Shown: positions 8,617-18,175, counted from the stretch's first letter. The stretch: DNA of 64,000 nucleotides from Xanthobacteraceae bacterium (GCA_019750915.1 JAIENY010000005.1:78952-142951); one strand, 5' to 3'. A program made the numbers and translations. Notes: generated by a model not told the origin, from the sequence alone.

Positions 8617-9669
8617 TTACTCCGCCGGCTGCATCGTTTGGCGTCCGCGCCGCCGGTTACGCATTCGATGACGGCGCCCTCCCTTGCGACGCCCCAACCG
8701 AGATGCGATGTCCGCAACAGCGGGCACAACCCCGCGGGGCAATAACAGCACAAACAGGATCAAGACCAATCCCAGCACCATGTTACTGTTGAAATAGGAT
8801 TGCGTGCCGAGCCACGAAGTGAGCCAGAACACCCCGAACGCACCAAGGATCGGACCCAGCAGAGTGCCGCGCCCGCCGACAATCACCCATATGATGGCTT
8901 GCGCGGCATAAGTCAGGTTGAATAGATCCGGTGTCACACGCCCAATTCCGTTGGCGACCAGCACACCACCGACGGCGGCGATCCCTCCACCAACCGAGAA
9001 CAGACCAAGCTTGTACAGCCGGGCATCATAACCGAGCAGTTCCGCACGCGTTTCATTTTCCCGAATTGCGCTGCAGACACGACCGAAATGGCTTCGCGTC
9101 AGCCAGACACAACCGAAATAACACAGCAACAGAGTCCCCATGGATACGTAGAAAACCTGCTGCGGAAACAGCATCATTTTCGCATCCCACGGAATCTGCA
9201 ACGGCGGCACCGAGGTTCCGTTGAAACCGCCGAGCAGTGCCTTTCCAATCTTGTATTCTGGGCCGGATGTCCGACGCAGCAGATTGAAAATGATGAGCGT
9301 CACCGTCAACGTTATCACGCCGAGGTAGACGTCGCTGATACGGCCAAAGAACATAAAGTAACCGAGAACCGCGGCCAATATCGCGCCAGCGGCGATCGCG
9401 ATGACGATGGCGCTCGCAGTATCACCGAAATTCTGCGCGGCAATTGCATAGGCATACGCTCCGATACCGAAGAACGCCGTCTGACCGAAGCAAAGGATGC
9501 CGCCATAACCCCACACCAACCCCAGACTCAGCGCCAGCAGGGCAAGACCGATCGCAGTCGTGAGATTGATGATAGTGAACAACTGCAATACGTGCGGCGC
9601 ACCGAACATCACGATGAGTCCGATGACTGCGATCGCAATTAATCCGCCGTTGGATTGTCTATGCTTCAT
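8617..9669 (-). CDS. ABC transporter permease (LivM/UrtC type)
   Basis: GLALLALSLGLVWGYGGILCFGQTAFFGIGAYAYAIA; SHFGRVCSAIRENETRAELLGYDARLYKL. Confidence 0.9.
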   Translation of the reverse strand: MKHRQSNGGLIAIAVIGLIVMFGAPHVLQLFTIINLTTAIGLALLALSLGLVWGYGGILCFGQTAFFGIGAYAYAIAAQNFGDTASAIVIAIAAGAILAAVLGYFMFFGRISDVYLGVITLTVTLIIFNLLRRTSGPEYKIGKALLGGFNGTSVPPLQIPWDAKMMLFPQQVFYVSMGTLLLCYFGCVWLTRSHFGRVCSAIRENETRAELLGYDARLYKLGLFSVGGGIAAVGGVLVANGIGRVTPDLFNLTYAAQAIIWVIVGGRGTLLGPILGAFGVFWLTSWLGTQSYFNSNMVLGLVLILFVLLLPRGVVPAVADIASRLGRRKGGRRHRMRNRRRGRQTMQPAE

Positions 9670-10535
9670 AGGCTCTTTCGGAAGAAGCGACCGGTAATGC
9701 CATTGGGCATCAGCCGCAACAGCACGATCGCGGCACCCAGCAGGGCAACCTCGCCAACTGTGGGACCAGTAAGAAACGTAACGATGCCGTTCATTGCGCC
9801 GAGCAACACAGCAGCCGTTGCCGTGCCAGCAAGAATAGCCGTGCCGCCGCTAATGACGGTGATAAAGGCCTTTGCGATGTAAGTCGCGCCGATCGTCGGC
9901 ACCACTCCGGTGATAGGCGCGAGGACGCCGCCAGCCAGACCCGCCACGGCAGAGCCAAGACCGAACGTAATCATATAGATCTGGCTGGTGGATACGCCGA
10001 GCGCGGCAGCCATTTCCGCGCGCTGCATCGTGCCGCGTGCCAACAAGCCGAGCTTGCTATAACGCAGCACAGCAAAGACACCCCCAAACAGCGCCAGCGT
10101 CAACAGGATCAGAAACAGCTCATATCCGCTGGACGCATAGTCTCCAATTGTCACCGCGCCGATTGGCGGTGAAATCGTCGTGGCGGTTTGCGGGCCGAAG
10201 ATTGCGGTGACGGCTCCGATCAGGAACAGGCTCAGCCCCCACGTCGCCAGCAACGTGTCCACCGTCCGTCCGTAAAGGAAGCGGATCAACACCCGCTCGA
10301 CGATCACCCCGATAATGCCGACAACGAGTGGCGCCAGCACCAGCATGGCAATCCAGATATTCACACCAAGGTTAGTCGAAACGACGACCGTGTAGCCACC
10401 AAGCATCAAGAACTCGCCGTGAGCGAGATTGATCACACGCATCATGCCGAAAATGATCGCCAACCCGAGCCCGATCAGGGCAAGGTTGGCGATTCCGTAG
10501 GCTATCTGCAAAACGAAGGCGAAGAAGAAGTCCAA
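9666..10535 (-). CDS. ABC transporter permease (LivH/UrtB type)
   Basis: GLAIIFGMMRVINLAHGEFLMLGGY; overlaps downstream LivM start. Confidence 0.9.
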   Translation of the reverse strand: MDFFFAFVLQIAYGIANLALIGLGLAIIFGMMRVINLAHGEFLMLGGYTVVVSTNLGVNIWIAMLVLAPLVVGIIGVIVERVLIRFLYGRTVDTLLATWGLSLFLIGAVTAIFGPQTATTISPPIGAVTIGDYASSGYELFLILLTLALFGGVFAVLRYSKLGLLARGTMQRAEMAAALGVSTSQIYMITFGLGSAVAGLAGGVLAPITGVVPTIGATYIAKAFITVISGGTAILAGTATAAVLLGAMNGIVTFLTGPTVGEVALLGAAIVLLRLMPNGITGRFFRKSL

Positions 10536-10560
10536 GAGAGGCTGATCCTTTCAGCGAAGG

Positions 10561-10584
10561 CGGGCCCGCAATATCGCGGGCCCG
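10561..10584. other. GC-rich intercistronic hairpin between SBP and LivH genes
   Basis: cgggcccgc-aatatc-gcgggcccg, 9-bp perfect arms, between SBP stop (10590) and LivH start (10535). Confidence 0.8.
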
Positions 10585-10589
10585 TAAAT

Positions 10590-11861
10590 TCACTTGATAC
10601 CCGCGGCTTCCAGACCATTCTCAAAATAGAAGGTCGCCTGATCAGGCTTTGCCACCAGATCGCAGACCAGCAGTGTGTCACTTGGCGGCTGCGCCGGGAA
10701 CGACTCCACAATGTGCAGTTTCTGGCTCTTTACCTCCGCCAAATAGATGTTCTGCAGGAGGTGGTTCGTCTTCGGCTCGATCGTGATCTTTCCGCTCGGA
10801 CCGTCAATACTGACAGGGCTATGGAGCGCCTTGATGACTGCCATTCGTTCGGTAGTGCCGGCCTTTCGCACGGCTTCCGCCCACAAATGGACACCCTCAT
10901 ACGACCGCGCGGTCACTTCCGATACATAATTGATCTTCTTGCTGGCGTTGGCACGCAGATCGGTGATGAACTTCTTGTTTGCGGGTGTATCGACTTCCTC
11001 AAAGTAAGCGAACGAGACAAGCATTCCTTCGGATTCTTCCGGCGCGACGAGGGTGTGCTCACCACCGACAGTGAAGACCGTCGAGGCAATGGGGATCGAC
11101 TTGTTGAGCCCGACCGCAGCGTACTGGCGATAAAACGAGATGTGCGCGGCGCCGACCAGCGCCGAGACAATAAAGTCGGGCTTGGCCGCCTCGATCTTCT
11201 TGATGGTTGGACCGAAATTCGTCACATCCAGCGGGAAGAACTCAACGTCAACAGTTGTGCCGCCATTATCCCTGACGTATTTTTTTACCCACTGCGACGT
11301 GATCTGCCCATAGTTGTAGTCGGCCGCCAGAACGTAAACCTTCTTGCCCCACTTCTTCATGGCATAAGGAATAAGCTTCTCGACTGTCTGAGCCGGAGTC
11401 GATCCGGTGCAGAACGTGTTGGCGTCGCATACGCCGCCTTCGTAAAACGTGTTGTAGAAATAAAGCGTCTGGAACCGATCAAGCACGGGCCGGATCGCCT
11501 CTCGCGACGCAGAGGTTATGCCACCCTGCACAACATCAACATGCTCGCCGGCCGCCGCCTGCGTTGCGAACTGGGTATAGAACTGGATCGTGGTTTGCGG
11601 ATCATACGTAATGAGATCGACCTGACGTCCCAGGAGACCCCCGCCGGCGTTGATTTCCTTCACCGCAAGCTTGGTCGCCTCAAGCATCGGCGTTCCAAGC
11701 AGATCGAGCCCGCCCGATTGATCGAGCAGCGCAGCCATCTTGATGGGCGCATCGGCGGCACGTGCTGACCGGATGAGCGCAGGAGCCGACATTCCCAACG
11801 CCGCTGCGCTGACACCCTTCAAAAGGGTTCTGCGATTCAAAATAATCCCACGATTAGGCAT
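10590..11861 (-). CDS. Urea/short-chain amide-type ABC transporter substrate-binding protein (Peripla_BP_5-like)
   Basis: RTLLKGVSAAALGMSAPALIRSARAADAPIKMAALLDQSGGLDLLGTPMLEATKLAVKEINAGGGLLGRQVDLITYDPQ; ADYNYGQITSQWVKKYVRDNGGTTVDVEFFPLDVTNFGPTIKKIEAAKPD resembles UrtA/AmiC/FmdD-type proteins. Confidence 0.85.
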   Translation of the reverse strand: MPNRGIILNRRTLLKGVSAAALGMSAPALIRSARAADAPIKMAALLDQSGGLDLLGTPMLEATKLAVKEINAGGGLLGRQVDLITYDPQTTIQFYTQFATQAAAGEHVDVVQGGITSASREAIRPVLDRFQTLYFYNTFYEGGVCDANTFCTGSTPAQTVEKLIPYAMKKWGKKVYVLAADYNYGQITSQWVKKYVRDNGGTTVDVEFFPLDVTNFGPTIKKIEAAKPDFIVSALVGAAHISFYRQYAAVGLNKSIPIASTVFTVGGEHTLVAPEESEGMLVSFAYFEEVDTPANKKFITDLRANASKKINYVSEVTARSYEGVHLWAEAVRKAGTTERMAVIKALHSPVSIDGPSGKITIEPKTNHLLQNIYLAEVKSQKLHIVESFPAQPPSDTLLVCDLVAKPDQATFYFENGLEAAGIK

Positions 11862-11914
11862 TACAAATCTCCAGTGTTGATCCAGGGCGTCGTCGCCGCC
11901 GTTCCGTTACGTTG

Positions 11915-13525
11915 CTATTTTCCATCAGTTTTTGATGCAGGAGGCGGATTGCGAGCGCCGCCGTCAAACACATTTCCGGTCGCCTGTGCGATACCCGACC
12001 CGATGTTGATGCCGATTTCCTCGCCAAGCTTTTGTATGGCCGGCAATTGCAACGCCATGGAGAGAATGCCGTCGACGACCTGATTGACGACAGGGCCGCC
12101 TGCACCGTTCGTTCCACCACTGGAAGTCGGACCGAAACCTGTGACGTGATTGATGCGGATCGAATCGATCTTCTCCGCGGGCTTCACCATTTCGCGTACA
12201 ATCTGCGGAAGGGCTTCGATCTTGGCGAGATCCACCTTCATCTGGACAATACCGCTCGACTGAGCGTTTTGCGCAGCGAATATCGCGGCATCTCCTTCGG
12301 CCTTCGCAAGAAGCTCGGACCGCGTCGCGCGCGCCTTCATCTCGCTCGCTTCGGCCTCCGCGGCCGCGATCGCCCGAACCGTCTCGGCTTGCGATTCGAC
12401 CCTGACGTCGTCGACGGCGGCCTCTTCCTGGGCCCGGATGAGCGCCACAGCCTTGACGCGCTCAGCCATCGCCGTCTCGCGTGCGGTCGTGACCGCTTCA
12501 CGTGCGGCAGCTTCCTTCGCCAAGCTCGATTGCGCGGCAGCTTCCGCAACAGCTTCCTCTGCCTTCTTCGCAGCCAGTTGAATGTCGGTATCATGCCGCG
12601 CGACTTTGACGGACAGATCAGATTGCAGTTCGAGTTCCCGGATGGCACGGTCGCGCTCAATCTGCTCAGCGCGTACACTTGAATCCCTGTTGATCCTTGC
12701 CAGCTCCCGCCGACCTTCCGCGGTGGCCTGGGCCTCTGACGTTTCAGCCATCGTTCGTGCGCGATAGGTCTCGACGGCATGCTGTTGCGAAAGCTGGGCT
12801 TCTTCTTCTTCCTGCTCGATCAGTAATCGTCGTTTCGCAGCATCGAGATGGCTCTGCCGCACCGCAATTTCAGCGCTATTCTCAATCTCGGCGCGCTCGC
12901 GCTTGTTGACGGCAATGACCTCAGCAAGCCTGCGCATACCGACGGCATTGAAGGCGTTGTTCTGATCAAGGGCATGAAACGGGGTCTGATCGAGGCGCGT
13001 CAGCGAAACCGCCTCAAGCACCAATCCGTTCTGTTTAAGCCTCTCCTGGAGAGCTGCACCGACCTCCGCGACATATTTACCGCGATTATCCTGGAGGGAG
13101 TCCATCGTGTATTGCGCGGCCACGCTCAGCAGCGCATCCACCAGCTTACCGTCCAGAAGATCGGCGAGATCAGCTGCGCGAAACGCCTTGCTGCCCAAGG
13201 CCTGGGCTGCGGTCGCCACTCCTTGTTCTGTTGGCTCAACCCGAACGTAAAACTCCGCGGTCGCATCGATACGCAAACGATCCTGCGTGATGATCGAGCG
13301 CTCACCGCGACGCTCGACCTCAAGCCGAACAGTACGCATGTTGATCTCAGCCACCTTGTGGACAATCGGAAGACTGAGAACACCACCATCGAGAACTACG
13401 CGCTGTCCACCAAGGCCCGTCCGAACAAGAGCCACTTCGCGGCTTGCTTTGATGTAGAAGCGATTGAGAAACAAAATGGCTACAACAAATGCAGCGACAG
13501 CAACTAGGCCGACAAACCAGATCAA
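11915..13525 (-). CDS. Flotillin-like SPFH/band 7 domain protein
   Basis: N-terminal TM, KASREVALVRTGLGGQRVVLDGGVLSLPIVHKVAEINMRTVRLEVERRGE..., long Ala/Glu-rich coiled coil, C-terminal hydrophobic/Gly-rich tail. Confidence 0.88.
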   Translation of the reverse strand: MIWFVGLVAVAAFVVAILFLNRFYIKASREVALVRTGLGGQRVVLDGGVLSLPIVHKVAEINMRTVRLEVERRGERSIITQDRLRIDATAEFYVRVEPTEQGVATAAQALGSKAFRAADLADLLDGKLVDALLSVAAQYTMDSLQDNRGKYVAEVGAALQERLKQNGLVLEAVSLTRLDQTPFHALDQNNAFNAVGMRRLAEVIAVNKRERAEIENSAEIAVRQSHLDAAKRRLLIEQEEEEAQLSQQHAVETYRARTMAETSEAQATAEGRRELARINRDSSVRAEQIERDRAIRELELQSDLSVKVARHDTDIQLAAKKAEEAVAEAAAQSSLAKEAAAREAVTTARETAMAERVKAVALIRAQEEAAVDDVRVESQAETVRAIAAAEAEASEMKARATRSELLAKAEGDAAIFAAQNAQSSGIVQMKVDLAKIEALPQIVREMVKPAEKIDSIRINHVTGFGPTSSGGTNGAGGPVVNQVVDGILSMALQLPAIQKLGEEIGINIGSGIAQATGNVFDGGARNPPPASKTDGK

Positions 13526-13896
13526 GACAATAAGCGCCCCTTTATCGCATCGGTTTACGGTTGGTCGCAGCTCTTATCGCTGCGATCAAACACCAAAAGG
13601 TGATGGGAAACTTATGCTATCGGCCAACGTGATCCATAATGAATTATGCAGATGACAAGTATCGGCTTTGACCATTGGACGTTCAGTAGTTGCTCTCACC
13701 GGAGGCAACGTCGCGTCAAATTTTGTGCACACTGCTTGAAGCTGCGACATTGGGGTGCTCTTGCATAAAAACACCCGCTCGGCTGTGTGGTTGATGAAAA
13801 TTACCTGAAGGATTTTTTAGGCCGACACAGTTACCCGCTGCGCGGTAACGTCGCTATCCAGACACGCCGTTTGCGACGATGGTTTTTGGGAGACCG

Positions 13897-14022
13897 ATGG
13901 CTGATAAGGACGATCGAGCAAAGTCAGGTGACGTTGCATCGCTGTTCGATGACAATCATGCGCTTTTGCGAGTCATCGAAAATCTCATCGTCCAAGCATT
14001 CGCTTGCGCAACCTGTCATTGA
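13897..14022 (+). CDS. Candidate small ORF (41 aa): MADKDDRAKSGDVASLFDDNHALLRVIENLIVQAFACATCH
   Basis: Hand-translated; below the track length cutoff. GGGAG 4-8 nt upstream of ATG; coherent amphipathic sequence ending in a CATCH (CxxC) tail. Confidence 0.3.
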   Translation: MADKDDRAKSGDVASLFDDNHALLRVIENLIVQAFACATCH

Positions 14023-14069
14023 AAAGCCCGTAATAACAATAGCGGGGCACGCCTGATAGCTTCTCTGCC

Positions 14070-15287
14070 TTAGATGTGCCTGATCTTGAAAAGGCTCACG
14101 TCGATCGTTTTTCGAAGAAACCCGATCTCACAATAAGCCAGGTAATATTCCCACATTCGCTTGAAGTGAAGATCGAACCCTAATTCCTCGATCTCGCTCC
14201 AGGATGCCAGAAATCGCGAACGCCAATCGCGCAATGTCTGTGCATAGCTTAGTCCAAAGGACTCCTGCCTTGCGATCTGAAGACCTGCCTTCGTGAGCTC
14301 CCGCTTGATGATATCGACCGTGGGCAACATTCCTCCTGGAAAGATATAGCGCTGAATAAAGTCCGGGCACTCGCGGTATTTCTTAAAACGATCGGGCGCG
14401 ATCGTTATGATTTGCAGGGCACCACTGCCCTGTTCAGCCAGGCACGATTTCAGCTTCTGAAAATAGGTTGTCCAATATTGTTCGCCCACAGCCTCGAACA
14501 TTTCGATTGAAACAACCCGGTCAAAGCGACCGGATATCTCCCGGTAATCCTGAAGGCGAACGTCCGCACGCCCCACAATTATATCCGACAAAAGACGTTC
14601 TCTGGCGTGGCTCAACTGTTCCTCGGATAACGTCACCGCCGTAACGCGAGCATCATGTTTTCGAACGAGATGCTCGGCCAACGCGCCCCATCCACAACCG
14701 ATTTCGAGGATATGCTGGCCACCAGATAATTCCAGGTATTCCGAAACTCGCTCTAGCTTCGATCTCTGCGCCTCTTCGAGAGTCTCTTCTCCGTTGTAGA
14801 TTGCCGAGGAATAAACCAGGTCCTTATCGAGCCAGCATCGGTAGAAGTCATTCCCGAGATCATAGTGCGCGGCGATATTTCTTCTGCTCCCGGCCTTCGT
14901 ATTCCTGTTGGCTCGGTGCTGCAGCCGATCGAGGAATTGCGCGAAATAAGAATCGGTCGCTGAAGAAAATCCCGTCTCGTTGCAAATACAAAAATCGAAA
15001 AGTCCAACGAGATCGGGCGTCGACCAGTCACCCGCGATGTAACCATTCGAAAACCCAGCCTCTCCGGATCTGACAATACGCCATATGCCCCGCCAACGAT
15101 GCACTGTCATCACGGCGCCGGGGCCCGGTTGTTGCCCGCGCAAATCGATATGACCCCCGTCCGGAAGAAAGATCCGCAAATGCCCCACATCCGGCTGAGG
15201 AAGAAACCGGCTGAACAGCCGAGCCAGCAGCCCGGGCTTCGATACGGACGCGCCCGCTGAAATCGACTGCGCTTCTATCTGGTTCAT
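14070..15287 (-). CDS. cfa: Cyclopropane-fatty-acyl-phospholipid synthase family methyltransferase (copy 1)
   Basis: NIAAHYDLGNDFYRCWLDKDLVYSSAIYNGEETLEEAQ, LEIGCGWGALAEHLV, RFDRVVSIEMFEAVGEQYW, RYIFPGGMLPT; start MNQIEAQSISAG. Confidence 0.92.
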   Translation of the reverse strand: MNQIEAQSISAGASVSKPGLLARLFSRFLPQPDVGHLRIFLPDGGHIDLRGQQPGPGAVMTVHRWRGIWRIVRSGEAGFSNGYIAGDWSTPDLVGLFDFCICNETGFSSATDSYFAQFLDRLQHRANRNTKAGSRRNIAAHYDLGNDFYRCWLDKDLVYSSAIYNGEETLEEAQRSKLERVSEYLELSGGQHILEIGCGWGALAEHLVRKHDARVTAVTLSEEQLSHARERLLSDIIVGRADVRLQDYREISGRFDRVVSIEMFEAVGEQYWTTYFQKLKSCLAEQGSGALQIITIAPDRFKKYRECPDFIQRYIFPGGMLPTVDIIKRELTKAGLQIARQESFGLSYAQTLRDWRSRFLASWSEIEELGFDLHFKRMWEYYLAYCEIGFLRKTIDVSLFKIRHI

Positions 15288-16072
15288 CGCGAGGCCCCGC
15301 CGTTCGAAACAATCGTGACAGAATGAACGTCTTTTGGAGCGCGAGGATAGAGACGAAAACCTCGCAACACCATACGCAACGCATGCCAATGAATCGCCGC
15401 CACCACCTTTAAGGTCAGCAGCGGATACATCAAAATGGCTTTTAAAAGCGCGGTGTCCGACAGATCTGCTCGTGTCCCGGACAGAACCGCGGTAATCAGC
15501 GGGCCCTCTTTATCATCGCCGCGGATCGCAATTTTGATTGAACCATCCGGAGGATGAACACGAAATTGATAAGATATGTCCATCCCAAGGAAGGGAGACA
15601 CATAAAATTCCTTGGCGCATTGCTGCTTGATGACATCACGATCCATTGCCTCGCAGGGAACAACGTAGCTGTGTCGCTCACCGAAAGTATTATGAACTTC
15701 GTATATGATCGCCGCTAAAACGCCGTCTCGCCGATAACAAAAGAACACGCTCAGCGGATTGAAGCCGTATCCGAGAATACGCGGCATGCAAAACAGCATG
15801 ATTTTTCCACCGACCGCATCGATACCCGATTTCTCAAGAAGAGCATCGATCTGACCATGGAGCGACAATTTACTCGTTCCGCCATGATCCCCGTCGTGAA
15901 AGCTGACAAGATTGAAACGATTATGCGAAAATAATTTCAGTTTGGCGGACAGCAGGCCGATCTCATCAACGTCCAGCATCATCCAGAATACCCGGTATCG
16001 CAGCCTGTGAATATGTGGCCGCAACCGGTGATGCATCACGCTTCCCGCATAGAGGCACGGCGACCGCGTCAT
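15284..16072 (-). CDS. DUF1365 family protein
   Basis: LYAGSVMHHRLRPHIHRLRYRVFWMMLDVDEI...GYGFNPLSVFFCYRRDGVLAAIIYEVHNTFGERHSYVVP; ATGA overlap with CFA gene. Confidence 0.88.
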   Translation of the reverse strand: MTRSPCLYAGSVMHHRLRPHIHRLRYRVFWMMLDVDEIGLLSAKLKLFSHNRFNLVSFHDGDHGGTSKLSLHGQIDALLEKSGIDAVGGKIMLFCMPRILGYGFNPLSVFFCYRRDGVLAAIIYEVHNTFGERHSYVVPCEAMDRDVIKQQCAKEFYVSPFLGMDISYQFRVHPPDGSIKIAIRGDDKEGPLITAVLSGTRADLSDTALLKAILMYPLLTLKVVAAIHWHALRMVLRGFRLYPRAPKDVHSVTIVSNGGASR

Positions 16073-17409
16073 GCTGCCTGACTTGCCATTGCCGCGATCT
16101 GGCGTTCGATATGGATGCGACCCGATTGGTTCTCGACATGCCATGGACGCTTCACTTCTCCGAGTTGCTCGGCGACGGCAAGTCCCGCCTGTAAGCCGTC
16201 TTCATGAAAGCCCGCCCCGAAATATGCGCCACAAAACCAAATGCGATTTTTACCTTGTAACGACCAAAGTCGTTTTTGCGCAGCCATTGCCCTGACGTCG
16301 AAGACCGGATGCTCGTAGCTCTCTTCGCGCAGGATATTCTGAGGCTCCGTCGACGGATTCAAGGTCACGAAAAGATTTTCTTGTGTTGGCAATTGCTGCA
16401 ATGCATTCAACCAGTAGGTTACCGCAGGACTCCGGCTGATAGCCTCGCGATCCTTTCCTATATAATTCCAGCTGGCCCAGACGGTGCGACGTCGTGGCAT
16501 CAGCCCGGGATCATTGTGGAGCACCGCGCGATTCTGGCTGTATTGAAATGCGCCCAAAATGTCCTCTTCATCCTTCGTCGGATCGCATAACAGGGCGAGC
16601 GCTTGATCAGCATGAGTTGCGACCACGACCTCATCGTACAATTTCGAATGGCCGTCGCTCCCCTGGACTTCAACCTTTGGTCCCGCGCGGCGGATCGCGA
16701 CGGCACCGCAGCCGAGACGAACGTCCAGCTCGCGCATCAACTTCTGTACATAGATCCGGCTTCCGCCAGTCACGGTTCTCCACTGCGGCCGGTTTCGGAT
16801 CCTGAGCAGTCCGTGATTATCGTGAAACCGGATAAAAGAGGCCGCCGGATATTGCAGCATAAGCGAAGGCGACGCCGACCATATCGCAGCCGCCATCGGC
16901 AAAAGATGGTCTTCGCGGAACGCCGAACCGTAGGCTCCGGCGACGAGGTAGTCCTGAAGGGATAACTCTTCATCAAGCAAAGCCAGATCGCGCGGCGCTT
17001 CGCGGTAAAACCGCCACAGATCTGCGAGCATCGACCAGAACCGCGGCCGAAACACATTGGACCGCTGCGCAAAAAGGCCATTCAGGCTGCTTCCGGAGTA
17101 TTCGAAATCTCCATCCGTCAGCGAAACCGCAAATGACATTTCCGACTGCTGCGTGGGTACACCCAAATGATCAAACAGCGCCGTGAGATTGGGATAGGTC
17201 GCCTCGTTGTAGACGATGAATCCGGTATCAACGGAGACCACGCCCTCGGCAGTATCAATCGCCACAGTATTTGAGTGCCCTCCCGGACGTTGGGCTTGCT
17301 CGTAGACCGTCACATCGTGAACCCGGTTCAGGAGCCACGCTGCGGAGAGCCCGGAGACGCCAGTTCCAATGATTGCAATTGCTTTTTTTGGCACACCCGC
17401 CCCTGACAT
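16069..17409 (-). CDS. FAD-dependent amine-oxidase/desaturase-like oxidoreductase
   Basis: AIAIIGTGVSGLSAAWLLNRVHDVTVYEQAQRPGGHSNTV Rossmann motif; NRIWFCGAYFGAGFHEDGLQAGLAVAE C-terminal motif; ATGA overlap with DUF1365. Confidence 0.9.
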   Translation of the reverse strand: MSGAGVPKKAIAIIGTGVSGLSAAWLLNRVHDVTVYEQAQRPGGHSNTVAIDTAEGVVSVDTGFIVYNEATYPNLTALFDHLGVPTQQSEMSFAVSLTDGDFEYSGSSLNGLFAQRSNVFRPRFWSMLADLWRFYREAPRDLALLDEELSLQDYLVAGAYGSAFREDHLLPMAAAIWSASPSLMLQYPAASFIRFHDNHGLLRIRNRPQWRTVTGGSRIYVQKLMRELDVRLGCGAVAIRRAGPKVEVQGSDGHSKLYDEVVVATHADQALALLCDPTKDEEDILGAFQYSQNRAVLHNDPGLMPRRRTVWASWNYIGKDREAISRSPAVTYWLNALQQLPTQENLFVTLNPSTEPQNILREESYEHPVFDVRAMAAQKRLWSLQGKNRIWFCGAYFGAGFHEDGLQAGLAVAEQLGEVKRPWHVENQSGRIHIERQIAAMASQAA

Positions 17410-17430
17410 CTTGTTGATGCTTACAGATGA

Positions 17431-17458
17431 GATACGCACAGAGCTTGGGTTTGGATCA
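17431..17458 (-). promoter_or_regulatory. ECF sigma (RpoE/ChrR, ECF11-like) promoter for the FAD-DUF1365-CFA operon
   Basis: Minus strand TGATCC (17458-17453) -N18- TATC (17434-17431), short leader to ATG 17409. Confidence 0.75.
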
Positions 17459-17468
17459 CCGGCGCAAA

Positions 17469-17498
17469 TGATCCAAAACGGTCGCTCATGCGTATCAA
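17469..17498 (+). promoter_or_regulatory. ECF sigma (RpoE/ChrR, ECF11-like) promoter for the sigma/anti-sigma operon
   Basis: TGATCC (17469-17474) -N18- TATCAA (17493-17498); mirror image of the minus-strand element. Confidence 0.75.
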
Positions 17499-17602
17499 GC
17501 TGTATGCAAGCTCTGGGAACAGCGATAATATTGGAGTCTGGCAATCCACTGCCGGAATCGCGGGAGAAACGGCGGCAATGGCATCGTCGTTCGGAAGCAA
17601 TC

Positions 17603-18175
17603 ATGCGCAGTGACACTGGAAAACTGATCCCGCCACGCAGCGCGGAATCGCTTGTTTTTCTGATCGCCACCCAACGTGACCGCGATGCCTTCAGGGAGCT
17701 TTTCGAGTTTTACGCGCCCCGCATCAACACCATGCTTGCGAGAAGCGGGGCGCCCGCGGATTTGGCTGAAGACCTTGCCCAGGAAACATTGATCACCGTC
17801 TGGCATAAGGCGAAGGTTTATGATCCCGCCCGCGCAACTGTATCGGCGTGGATCTTCACAATCGCCCGAAATCTCAGGATCGATCGTTTTCGCCGTGATC
17901 GACGCGCGAAGCTGCACGAGGTTTACGAGCTCGTTCAGCCGGAGAATACCCCCTCACCCGAAGAGCCGTTCGAAGCGGCCGAACAGGAGAGTTTGGTCCG
18001 CGAGGCGATGCAGAACCTGTCGGACGAACAAGTCCGCGTTGTCGAGCTGTCCTTTTTCGAAGGCCGCGCACACGGCGATATCGCCAAGATGCTCGGTATA
18101 CCACTTGGTACGGTTAAGTCGCGCTTGCGCCTGGCGATGCAGCGGCTGCGCAATTTTCTTGGTGAAAACAAATGA
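17603..18175 (+). CDS. rpoE: ECF RNA polymerase sigma factor, RpoE/ECF11-like
   Basis: FREFLEFYAPRINTMLARSGAPADLAEDLAQETLITVWHKAKVYDPARATVSAWIFTIARNLRIDRFRRDRR; GDIAKMLGIPLGTVKSRLRLAMQRLR. Start taken at MRSDTGKLIPPRS; followed by a ChrR-type anti-sigma factor. Confidence 0.92.
   Translation: MRSDTGKLIPPRSAESLVFLIATQRDRDAFRELFEFYAPRINTMLARSGAPADLAEDLAQETLITVWHKAKVYDPARATVSAWIFTIARNLRIDRFRRDRRAKLHEVYELVQPENTPSPEEPFEAAEQESLVREAMQNLSDEQVRVVELSFFEGRAHGDIAKMLGIPLGTVKSRLRLAMQRLRNFLGENK

Noticed and set aside
10188-11768. 526-aa plus ORF opposite LivH/SBP
   Set aside because: Long but antisense to two strongly supported genes; composition and lack of motifs indicate a shadow ORF.
13630-13659. TGATCC upstream of the lipid module
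   Set aside because: At N18 the sequence is GACAAG, not a TA-type -10; does not fit the four-member pattern.
13750-13770. TTGGGGTGCTCTTGCAT resembling a sigma54 promoter
   Set aside because: GG-to-GC spacing is one nucleotide short of the strict -24/-12 requirement.
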